Origin: an uncultured Slackia sp.
Lineage (GTDB): Bacteria > Actinomycetota > Coriobacteriia > Coriobacteriales > Eggerthellaceae
Reading direction: 5' to 3'
Assembly: GCA_934646845.1 (NCBI GenBank)
Contig: CAKUEV010000080.1
Span: forward strand, 1-8,136
Length of the DNA: 8,136 nt
Shown here: positions 1-4,639 of the stretch, in pieces
How positions within the stretch are numbered: position 1 is the first letter of the stretch
Layout: every line of letters begins with the position of its first letter
Translations under genes and position numbers: made by a program
The notes under the pieces: generated by a model
Told to the model about the DNA's origin: nothing
The model's database searches: none
The model's input: the letters and a program-made list of their open reading frames with translations, nothing else

Positions 1-443
1 GAAATAAGCGTCGTGGGCTCGAGCAAGGCGCCGTGCAGCTGCTCCATGTCGAAATTGCCCGCGACATCTTCAATATGCTCAACATCCCAGCCTTCGCGTC
101 GCATGCCACGAATCGACCTCGTGACAGAGGCGTGTTCGAGGGATGACGTCACAATGCGGCGCGATTCGTCTTTGCGCGCCATGCAAGCCCCGCGCACGGC
201 AAGGTTATTCGCCTCGGTCGCACCAGAGGTAAAGAAGATCTCGTCGGCATCGACGCCTAGGCATTCGGCGATTGTGGCGCGCGATTGCTCGAGCACCTCT
301 TTCGCAGCAGAGCCCACCCTATGAGGCGAAGACGGATTGCCCCATGCATGGCGCAACACGTCATTCATCGCCTCAATCGCCTCATCGATAACGGGCGTGG
401 TTGCAGCGTTGTCCAAATAGGCATTGCAAACAGGCTCTTGCAT
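1..443 (-). CDS. Cysteine desulfurase (NifS/IscS family), 5' part, cut by window edge
   Basis: This is the N-terminal 147 residues of a class V aminotransferase-fold enzyme; a full protein would be about 380-400 residues. Such PLP enzymes convert cysteine to alanine and hand the sulfur, as an enzyme persulfide, to Fe-S cluster scaffolds or tRNA-thiolation proteins in the cytoplasm. Visible family motifs, in order: YLDNAATTP (residues 9-17), GNPSSPH (35-41), TSGATEANN (72-80, the phosphate-binding loop) and SLEH (101-104), whose His stacks on the PLP ring. The PLP lysine and the mobile catalytic Cys lie in the missing part, so the NifS-like and IscS-like groups cannot be separated. The ATG at 443 has an AAGGA five bases upstream and the conserved motif begins at residue 9, so the start is secure. 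It follows cysK on the same strand after 133 bases and a terminator, so it may have its own promoter. No insert or frame break is seen. Confidence 0.93.
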   Translation of the reverse strand, partial: MQEPVCNAYLDNAATTPVIDEAIEAMNDVLRHAWGNPSSPHRVGSAAKEVLEQSRATIAECLGVDADEIFFTSGATEANNLAVRGACMARKDESRRIVTSSLEHASVTRSIRGMRREGWDVEHIEDVAGNFDMEQLHGALLEPTTLI

Positions 444-496
444 GGTGGTCCTTAATCGAATGCGCAATGCAAAGCATCGCGCCACGGTGTCGAATA

Positions 497-517
497 TCAG
501 CAGCAAGCATAATTCAT
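497..517 (-). CDS. Possible six-codon Cys-Cys leader ORF before the desulfurase gene
   Basis: A minus-strand ATG at 517 reads Met-Asn-Tyr-Ala-Cys-Cys and stops at TGA (499-497), 53 bases before the desulfurase start. Two adjacent Cys codons directly before a stop, upstream of an enzyme that consumes cysteine, recall cysteine-responsive leader ORFs. Against it: no Shine-Dalgarno sequence precedes the ATG, no clear promoter is visible between the cysK terminator and this ORF, and so short an ORF can arise by chance. It is listed because the neighbouring cysK gene has a more convincing Cys-rich leader at a similar distance (47 bases). Confidence 0.2.
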   Translation of the reverse strand: MNYACC

Positions 518-527
518 TTCGGCAAAC

Positions 528-557
528 AAAAAAGCCGCGATAGGCAATCGCGGCTTT
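528..557 (-). terminator. Rho-independent terminator after cysK
   Basis: A perfect 10-bp stem (AAAGCCGCGA at 531-540 with TCGCGGCTTT at 548-557) encloses a 7-base loop. Read on the minus strand it is followed by a run of six U, three of them within the stem. It begins 20 bases after the cysK stop and separates cysK from the desulfurase gene. The A-rich side flank would also allow some function on the other strand, but no plus-strand gene ends here. Confidence 0.85.
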
Positions 558-576
558 CATTTCGTTTCAACGGCAG

Positions 577-1506
577 CTATTCAGTAAACAGCGGAGTGGA
601 GAGGTAACGCTCGCCCGTGTCGGCAAGAAGGGCAACGATGGTTTTGCCTTCGTTTTCGGGACGCTTGGCAAGCTCAATCGCGGCCCAGACGGCAGCGCCA
701 GAGGAAATACCCACGAGAACGCCTTCGGAATGGCCAACCAGACGACCAGTCTCGAACGCATCGTCGTTTTCAACGGCGATGACCTCGTCGTAGACGCTCG
801 TGTCAAGCGTATCGGGCACAAAGCCTGCGCCAATGCCCTGAATTTTATGGGCGCCAGCGGTGCCCTTCGAAAGCACGGGAGAGCTCGCAGGCTCAACAGC
901 GACAACCTTCACATCGGGGTTCTGGGATTTCAGATATGTGCCAACGCCGGTCACCGTGCCGCCCGTGCCCACGCCCGCAACGAAGACATCGACCTTGCCC
1001 TCGGTATCGTTCCAAATTTCAGGACCCGTGGTTTTGATATGGGCCTGGGGATTTGCGGGATTGGTGAACTGGCCCGCAATGAAGCTGTTCGGAATCTCGG
1101 CGGTGAGTTCTTCCGCCTTCGCAATAGCGCCCTTCATGCCCTTGGCGCCATCGGTAAGCACCAGTTCAGCACCGTAAGCCTTCATGAGCAAGCGACGCTC
1201 GACTGACATGGTCTCGGGCATCGTGATGATGAGTCGATAGCCGCGAGCCGCAGCAACCGAAGCCAAGCCGACACCCGTATTGCCGCTCGTGGGCTCGATA
1301 ATCACGGAATCTTTGTTCAGCTTGCCCGCAGCCTCGGCATCGTCAAGCATCGCCTTCGCGATACGATCCTTCACAGAACCCGCAGGGTTGAAGTACTCGA
1401 GCTTTACGAGCACCTTGGCCTTCAGGTCGAGGTTCCTCTCGATATTGCTGAGCTCCAGAAGCGGCGTGTTGCCGATAAGTTGATCGATAGAGGTGTATAC
1501 AGCCAT
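577..1506 (-). CDS. cysK: Cysteine synthase (O-acetylserine sulfhydrylase), CysK type
   Basis: This cytoplasmic PLP enzyme makes L-cysteine and acetate from O-acetyl-L-serine and sulfide, the last step of sulfur assimilation. At 309 residues it has the normal CysK length. The family signatures are all present: NPAGSVKDR (40-48) with the PLP lysine at K46, the TSGNTG substrate loop (73-78), the GVGTGGT phosphate-binding loop (178-184) and GISSG (266-270), whose region holds the serine facing the pyridine nitrogen. Nothing suggests the cystathionine beta-synthase branch: there is no heme segment and no CBS pair. The ATG at 1506 has AAGGAGA about five bases upstream. The gene has a strong promoter of its own, a roughly 155-base leader containing a Cys-rich ORF and hairpins, and a terminator 20 bases after its stop, so it is probably transcribed alone. 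It is divergent from an Rrf2 regulator gene. In Bacillus and Staphylococcus the Rrf2 protein CymR works together with CysK; whether that applies here is unknown. Confidence 0.96.
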   Translation of the reverse strand: MAVYTSIDQLIGNTPLLELSNIERNLDLKAKVLVKLEYFNPAGSVKDRIAKAMLDDAEAAGKLNKDSVIIEPTSGNTGVGLASVAAARGYRLIITMPETMSVERRLLMKAYGAELVLTDGAKGMKGAIAKAEELTAEIPNSFIAGQFTNPANPQAHIKTTGPEIWNDTEGKVDVFVAGVGTGGTVTGVGTYLKSQNPDVKVVAVEPASSPVLSKGTAGAHKIQGIGAGFVPDTLDTSVYDEVIAVENDDAFETGRLVGHSEGVLVGISSGAAVWAAIELAKRPENEGKTIVALLADTGERYLSTPLFTE

Positions 1507-1547
1507 GGGAATCTCCTTTTATAAAGTGGGGTGAAAACAAAACGAGT

Positions 1548-1596
1548 GCGAACCTACCGTTCGCTGGAGCACAAACATCGACATCGCTCGCCAGCG
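1548..1596 (-). promoter_or_regulatory. Two overlapping hairpins in the cysK leader (candidate attenuator)
   Basis: On the minus strand, stem A pairs CGCUGG (1596-1591) with CCAGCG (1567-1562); after a 2-base bulge, AGC (1588-1586) can also pair with GCU (1570-1568). It encloses Cys codons 19 and 21 of the leader ORF and takes in Cys codon 23. Stem B pairs GCGAAC (1564-1559) with GUUCGC (1553-1548) around a 5-base loop holding the leader stop codon UAG (1556-1554). The two share bases 1564-1562, so they cannot both form. After stem B and five further bases comes UUUUGUUUU (1542-1534), so stem B could act as a weak terminator or simply hold the stop region. Pairings were found by eye; no energy was computed. 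Confidence 0.45.
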
Positions 1597-1637
1597 CACG
1601 ACGCCACGCCATCCCTCTTCCAATGCTTCATTTCCAT
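1554..1637 (-). CDS. 27-codon cysteine-rich leader ORF upstream of cysK
   Basis: A minus-strand ATG at 1637 opens a 27-codon ORF ending at TAG (1556-1554), 47 bases before the cysK ATG. Its C-terminal half reads SCAGERCRCLC: four Cys codons (14, 19, 21 and 23) within ten codons, where typical bacterial proteins carry roughly one Cys per hundred residues. AAGGTGG, close to an ideal ribosome binding site, lies four bases upstream. A TTGACA/TAAAAT promoter should start the transcript near 1660, giving a 23-base untranslated lead. Position, ribosome site and codon content fit a leader peptide whose translation reports cysteine (Cys-tRNA) supply to cysK, in the manner of amino-acid attenuators; Cys-codon upstream ORFs with this role have been reported in mycobacteria. 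The peptide itself need not have a function. Other frames through this stretch are open but lack this combination. Confidence 0.55.
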   Translation of the reverse strand: MEMKHWKRDGVASCAGERCRCLCSSER

Positions 1638-1655
1638 ATTCCCACCTTTCCTGTA
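1636..1655. promoter_or_regulatory. Candidate Rrf2 operator at the cysK transcription start
   Basis: This 20-base stretch matches 1745-1764 in the rrf2 promoter at 14 of 20 positions, with shared pattern ATAnTCCnAnCnnnCCTGTA on the plus strand. After it, both copies also continue into TATAA, with a two-base difference in spacing. It lies just downstream of the predicted cysK start of transcription and overlaps the leader ORF ribosome site, where a bound repressor would block cysK. It carries a small inverted repeat, ACCT-N7-AGGT (1644-1658). Assigning it to the adjacent Rrf2 protein is inference from position and from its repetition. Confidence 0.35.
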
Positions 1656-1666
1656 GGTATAACGGT

Positions 1667-1694
1667 ATTTTACGATTTGAACCACGCGTGTCAA
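1667..1694 (-). promoter_or_regulatory. Sigma-70-type promoter of cysK
   Basis: On the minus strand a perfect -35 box TTGACA (1694-1689) and a -10 box TAAAAT (1672-1667) are 16 bases apart. The transcript should start near 1660, giving cysK a leader of about 155 bases that includes the Cys-rich ORF. This is the best promoter match in the window. Confidence 0.75.
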
Positions 1695-1743
1695 GCGCCC
1701 ACGAACTTTTTTCTACCAACCGAATGCGTCTCAACATTTTTCA

Positions 1744-1780
1744 TATAATCCTATCAACCCTGTATATAATAGGTTTGATA
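1744..1780 (+). promoter_or_regulatory. rrf2 promoter region with dyad, probable autoregulation site
   Basis: A TATAAT (1765-1770) stands about 55 bases before the Rrf2 gene and would start the transcript near 1777; a second TATAAT is at 1744-1749. Neither has a good -35 box. An inverted repeat, TATCAACCC (1752-1760) and GGTTTGATA (1772-1780), matches at 8 of 9 positions with an 11-base spacer and straddles the downstream -10. The left arm lies inside the 20-base sequence shared with the cysK promoter. A dimeric regulator bound here would cover the -10; Rrf2 proteins commonly control their own genes. Confidence 0.4.
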
Positions 1781-1824
1781 CATGACACGATGCATTCACA
1801 CTACGCCTGTAAGGAGGGCTTGCC

Positions 1825-2256
1825 ATGATGGTTTCAACCAAGGGCCGCTACGCCCTGCGCGTTATGATCGACCTCGCCGAGCATCAAACCGATGGATATA
1901 TCCCGCTGAAGGAAATCGCAGCACGCCAAAACATTTCCGAGAAATACTTGGAAAGCATTATCAAGTCGCTCGTGAAAAGCAATATGCTCGTCGGCCTGCG
2001 CGGCAAAGGCGGCGGATACCGACTTACTCGCGAGCCCGACCAATACACCATAGGCGAAGTGCTGCGCCTGACCGAAGGCTCGCTCGCGCCCGTCGCATGC
2101 CTTGAGGCGAACGCCGAGTCGTGCCCCCGCATGATCGATTGCCGCACGGTGTCGTTATGGAGAGGCCTCGACGACGTAGTGAACGAATACCTCGACGGAA
2201 TCACCGTGGCCGATTTGGTTGCGCCGTACCAATCGGGCGATAATTACGTTATCTAG
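1825..2256 (+). CDS. Rrf2-family transcription regulator with three-cysteine (Fe-S type) motif
   Basis: This 143-residue protein has the normal Rrf2 length and layout. The N-terminus STKGRYALRVMIDLA (4-18) is the first helix; PLKEIAARQNISEKYLESII (27-46) contains the helix-turn-helix; GLRGKGGGYRLTR (57-69) is the wing. Three cysteines follow at 92, 100 and 106, spacing CX7CX5C. IscR and NsrR use CX5CX5C and RirA uses CX7CX5C to hold an Fe-S cluster, so a cluster-bearing sensor is likely; CymR, the cysteine-metabolism Rrf2 of Firmicutes, lacks such a set. The start at 1825 has AAGGAGG (1811-1817) seven bases upstream; the second ATG at 1828 is also possible. It is transcribed away from cysK and the cysteine desulfurase gene, so it could sense Fe-S demand or cysteine status and control cysK and itself. 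IscR/RirA-like or CymR-like role is not settled by sequence. Confidence 0.92.
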   Translation: MMVSTKGRYALRVMIDLAEHQTDGYIPLKEIAARQNISEKYLESIIKSLVKSNMLVGLRGKGGGYRLTREPDQYTIGEVLRLTEGSLAPVACLEANAESCPRMIDCRTVSLWRGLDDVVNEYLDGITVADLVAPYQSGDNYVI

Positions 2257-2303
2257 AACGCTTTGCGCAAATCCGATTCCTTGTGATGCCAATGCCGAAC
2301 CAC

Positions 2304-2347
2304 GCTGCCGCCCCGCCCTCGCAAGGCGCGATGTGGCAGCTTTACTT
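2304..2347 (+). terminator. Probable terminator after the Rrf2 gene
   Basis: An outer stem GCTGCC/GGCAGC (2304-2309 with 2335-2340) and an inner stem CGCC/GGCG (2314-2317 with 2325-2328) form an interrupted hairpin with a 7-base loop, followed by TTTACTTT. It lies about 50 bases after the stop. The internal loop (4 and 6 bases) and the broken T-run make it weaker than the other terminators here. Confidence 0.5.
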
Positions 2348-2359
2348 TCATGAGGGGAA

Positions 2360-2387
2360 CCAACGATATGGCATAATGTCTCGTTGG
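2360..2387 (+). promoter_or_regulatory. Inverted repeat around the candidate -10 of the LuxR-type gene
   Basis: A perfect 7-bp inverted repeat, CCAACGA (2360-2366) and TCGTTGG (2381-2387), flanks 14 bases containing CATAAT (2372-2377), a candidate -10. Arm centres are 21 bases apart, about two helical turns, as expected for a dimeric DNA-binding protein. No good -35 box is present, which fits a promoter needing an activator. The repeat is 15 bases upstream of the ATG. It could instead fold in RNA if transcription starts earlier. Confidence 0.35.
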
Positions 2388-2401
2388 GTATTGGAGGGAA
2401 T

Positions 2402-3805
2402 ATGGAACACAACGCGATGATGGCGAACCCGATTCGCCACATTCGATTTATTGGATACGGCCTTACGAACGCATGGTCATTCATGCTGCTGTTCGTGCCG
2501 CTTTTTGGCGCGCATGACTCAACGATCGTCGTAAGCGGCTCGATGCTTTCAGGGGCGCTTTGCGGCCTTATGCTGCTGCTCGCTTCGCCCAAACTGCAAA
2601 CGATCGCGGGCCGCAAGATGCTTTCGTTCCTCTTCGCCCTGGGCGCTTCTATCGGAACGCTTCTGTACGCGTACCCGATATTTCCATCGTCGCCCGTTGC
2701 CCTATTCGGCCTTTTGCTATCGGGCTTTTGCTTTATCGGCATCGTCGCTTCGTGGTTCGAGAATTACGCCCGCTTAAGCACGCGCGATGTGGTGCTTCTT
2801 GCGGGATGCTCGTTTCTTTTCGCGGCGATTTTATGCCTCGTAATAGCAGCGGTCCCGCTCGACATCTCTGCATTGCTGCTCGCCGCGCTCCCGATCGCTT
2901 CGTTTGCGCTTATGCCCCATTCCCTTGTTGAAAAGCCGCATGCTGTTGCCGGCGATCCCGAGTCCGCCACCGAAACGGCCCACTCGCTCATCGACAATGT
3001 CAAAGAATCCGTGAAATGGCGCACGCTCGCCGGGCTTTTCATCACCTTTTTCGCGCTGGGGTCCATCGGGGCCCTCATACCGGCAAGCGAGCCGCCATTC
3101 GATTTCGGAATCAAATTCCTCATTATTCCCGTTATCATCTTTGTCTTCTTCGCCGTAAGCGCGCTGACGCTGCGCAGCAAAGTCGACATGACGATTCTCT
3201 ACAAGGTGATGCTCGCAAGTTTCGCGGCGCTCGTCTTTTTGTTCTCCAATTCGGAAAAAGTGCCGCTGTCGATGGTGTTCTCGGGCTTCATCACAGCAGA
3301 CGTGCTTATGTGGATCATGCTTCTGCTTATCGCGAAAAAAAGCCCCGCGAAGCCTATGGTTGTGTTCATCATAGGCTGGTTCGCGGAATGCGCCGGCAAT
3401 GTTTCGGGACATATCGTGGCACCGCTTTGTGCAGGACATTCGACCATTTTTGTCGCAGTAGTGCTCATGTTCATCGTTCTGACCGTGGGACTCATGTTCT
3501 CGGAAGGCCAGTTCGTGCTCGACTTCGACATCGAAGCAGACGAAAGCAGCGTGCACGTCGAGGAAACCCCCGTTGAAGATTCGCGCGACGCCATTCGCGA
3601 ATTCTGCGAGCACTACGGGCTGTCGCCCCGAGAATCGGAAGTATGCGAAATGTGGCTCACGGGCCATGGATTGAAATACATCCAAGAGAATCTCTTCATT
3701 TCAGAAGCGACCGTGAAAACGCACGTACGCAATATCTACCGCAAATGCGACACGCATAATCGAGCTGAAATCCTTGCCCTCTACGAGACGGGATTGAAGA
3801 AATAA
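2402..3805 (+). CDS. Membrane-anchored LuxR-family regulator (12 TM helices + C-terminal HTH)
   Basis: The 467-residue protein has an N-terminal membrane half and a C-terminal DNA-binding domain. Hydrophobic segments lie near residues 20-37, 42-62, 75-95, 98-119, 130-151, 154-171, 208-225, 238-256, 265-283, 290-312, 318-340 and 347-367: two groups of six split by a polar loop (172-207), like major facilitator transporters. An acidic linker (373-400) leads to a LuxR/GerE helix-turn-helix at about 403-462, with GLSPRESEV (406-414) and the recognition helix ISEATVKTHVRNIYRK (433-448). There is no receiver, PAS or kinase domain, so the membrane part is presumably the sensor, possibly a transporter-derived receptor; its ligand is unknown. 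Such proteins are numerous in Eggerthella and relatives. The ATG at 2402 is chosen because GGAGGG (2393-2398) precedes it, though the spacing is short; an in-frame TTG at 2384 would swallow this site. It stands alone between terminators, so its target is not revealed by neighbours; the inverted repeat over its promoter may be its own site. Confidence 0.88.
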   Translation: MEHNAMMANPIRHIRFIGYGLTNAWSFMLLFVPLFGAHDSTIVVSGSMLSGALCGLMLLLASPKLQTIAGRKMLSFLFALGASIGTLLYAYPIFPSSPVALFGLLLSGFCFIGIVASWFENYARLSTRDVVLLAGCSFLFAAILCLVIAAVPLDISALLLAALPIASFALMPHSLVEKPHAVAGDPESATETAHSLIDNVKESVKWRTLAGLFITFFALGSIGALIPASEPPFDFGIKFLIIPVIIFVFFAVSALTLRSKVDMTILYKVMLASFAALVFLFSNSEKVPLSMVFSGFITADVLMWIMLLLIAKKSPAKPMVVFIIGWFAECAGNVSGHIVAPLCAGHSTIFVAVVLMFIVLTVGLMFSEGQFVLDFDIEADESSVHVEETPVEDSRDAIREFCEHYGLSPRESEVCEMWLTGHGLKYIQENLFISEATVKTHVRNIYRKCDTHNRAEILALYETGLKK

Positions 3806-3846
3806 AGGCTTAGATGGGAAACATAGCTTAGAAAAACTAGCTCATA

Positions 3847-3863
3847 GGACGAAAAGTGCGTCC
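3847..3863 (+). other. Small hairpin just before the LuxR-gene terminator
   Basis: GGACG (3847-3851) and CGTCC (3859-3863) form a perfect 5-bp stem with the 7-base loop AAAAGTG, six bases before the terminator stem. It may protect the transcript end, or be chance. No larger RNA fold was recognised in this region. Confidence 0.3.
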
Positions 3864-3869
3864 GATCTC

Positions 3870-3899
3870 GGGCGTTGTCGCAGTTCAACGCCCTTTTTT
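3870..3899 (+). terminator. Rho-independent terminator of the LuxR-type gene
   Basis: A perfect 8-bp stem, GGGCGTTG (3870-3877) with CAACGCCC (3886-3893), encloses an 8-base loop and is followed by TTTTTTA. It lies 64 bases after the stop codon at 3805. Confidence 0.88.
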
Positions 3900-3923
3900 A
3901 TGGAAGCGACCATTCGGGTCGAG

Positions 3924-3970
3924 AAAAAAGAAGCCCGCAGGCATTCCCAAGAGCGGGCGCACCTGCGGGC
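3924..3970 (-). terminator. Terminator of the flippase/hydrolase operon, with a competing inner stem
   Basis: On the minus strand GCCCGCAGG (3970-3962) pairs perfectly with CCTGCGGGC (3941-3933), with a 20-base loop, then comes TTCTTTTTTC. Within the loop a second GCCCGC (3958-3953) can pair instead with GCGGGC (3938-3933), giving a tighter 6-bp hairpin with a 14-base loop before the same U-run. Either form can terminate. It starts 45 bases after the hydrolase stop and faces the LuxR-gene terminator, as expected between convergent genes. Confidence 0.75.
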
Positions 3971-4015
3971 GTTATTCCGAACCGGTAAACCGATTGACGA
4001 GTTGCTTCTTACTGG

Positions 4016-4612
4016 TTACTGGAGCTTTTCCAGAACAGCCTCGGTCGTTGTCACGCGCGAGTCGTAGCAACGCGTAAAGTATTCAAGGCCGCCTTCCTGG
4101 GTTCCAACAAGGAACGTCGCGGTGGCGTCAGCGGGGACGATCGTTTTATACCCGCGGAAATACGCACCGGCAAGCGTCTGCAGCACGCAGATATTCGTGT
4201 CGCAGCCGACAGCGATAAGCGTATCAACGCCCAGCTCACGCAGCGTCAAATCAAGATCAGTCTGGAAGAAACCGTCATAGCGGCGCTTCGAGATAACGAA
4301 ATCGCTTTCCTGCACGTCGAACTCGGCCAAAGGCTGCGCAGCGTCGCTGCCCACAATGCCATGCTCGCCCCAAAGCTCCAATTCCTTGTCGAGGCCAGGA
4401 ATATGCGCGTCGCACGAGAACACGACCGGAAGCCCTTTTGCGCGAGCAGCCTTCACGATTTTCACGCTGTTCGAAGCCATGCCCTCAAGACCCGGCGTCG
4501 CTCCCCCTTCGCCACCCAAAACATCGATGACGAGCACAGCCGTTTTCGACATATCGAACTCATCGGTTTGCTGCCAGGGGGTGTTTTGCGCTACGGGAAT
4601 ATAAGCCATCAT
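4016..4612 (-). CDS. Isochorismatase/nicotinamidase-family cysteine hydrolase
   Basis: This 198-residue cytoplasmic protein belongs to the isochorismatase-like alpha/beta hydrolases. The catalytic triad is visible: D30 in AVLVIDVLGG, K109 in FVISKRRYDGFF, and C142 in VGCDTNICVLQT. D68 and H70 (SCDAH) and H84 (WGEHG) sit where nicotinamidases hold their metal ion, so amide hydrolysis such as nicotinamide to nicotinate is plausible; isochorismate vinyl-ether cleavage needs no metal. Conservation of the triad implies activity, but the substrate cannot be read from sequence, hence no gene symbol. The ATG at 4612 is chosen because AGGAAGG lies five bases upstream; the ATG at 4639, adjoining the previous gene's stop, has no ribosome site and would add nine basic residues. 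A second ATG directly follows at 4609. The gap of 27 bases after the flippase gene, without a promoter, suggests one transcript ending at 3924. A functional tie to the flippase is not evident. Confidence 0.88.
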   Translation of the reverse strand: MMAYIPVAQNTPWQQTDEFDMSKTAVLVIDVLGGEGGATPGLEGMASNSVKIVKAARAKGLPVVFSCDAHIPGLDKELELWGEHGIVGSDAAQPLAEFDVQESDFVISKRRYDGFFQTDLDLTLRELGVDTLIAVGCDTNICVLQTLAGAYFRGYKTIVPADATATFLVGTQEGGLEYFTRCYDSRVTTTEAVLEKLQ

Positions 4613-4639
4613 GTGTTCCTTCCTGCGAGGCTTACGCAT

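Noticed and set aside
1782..2105. Plus-strand open frame starting before and overlapping the Rrf2 gene in another frame
   Set aside because: It has no ribosome site at its ATG and the real gene has AAGGAGG at the right distance. Its few Cys codons are not clustered before a stop.
2384..2401. TTG at 2384 as start of the LuxR-type protein
   Set aside because: The only ribosome site (2393-2398) lies inside this extension, so the ATG at 2402 is preferred.
2831..3685. 284-codon open frame on the minus strand opposite the LuxR-type gene
   Set aside because: It is antisense to a recognisable gene and has a biased, motif-free translation.
4613..4639. ATG at 4639 as start of the hydrolase
   Set aside because: No ribosome site precedes it, whereas AGGAAGG sits properly before the ATG at 4612.
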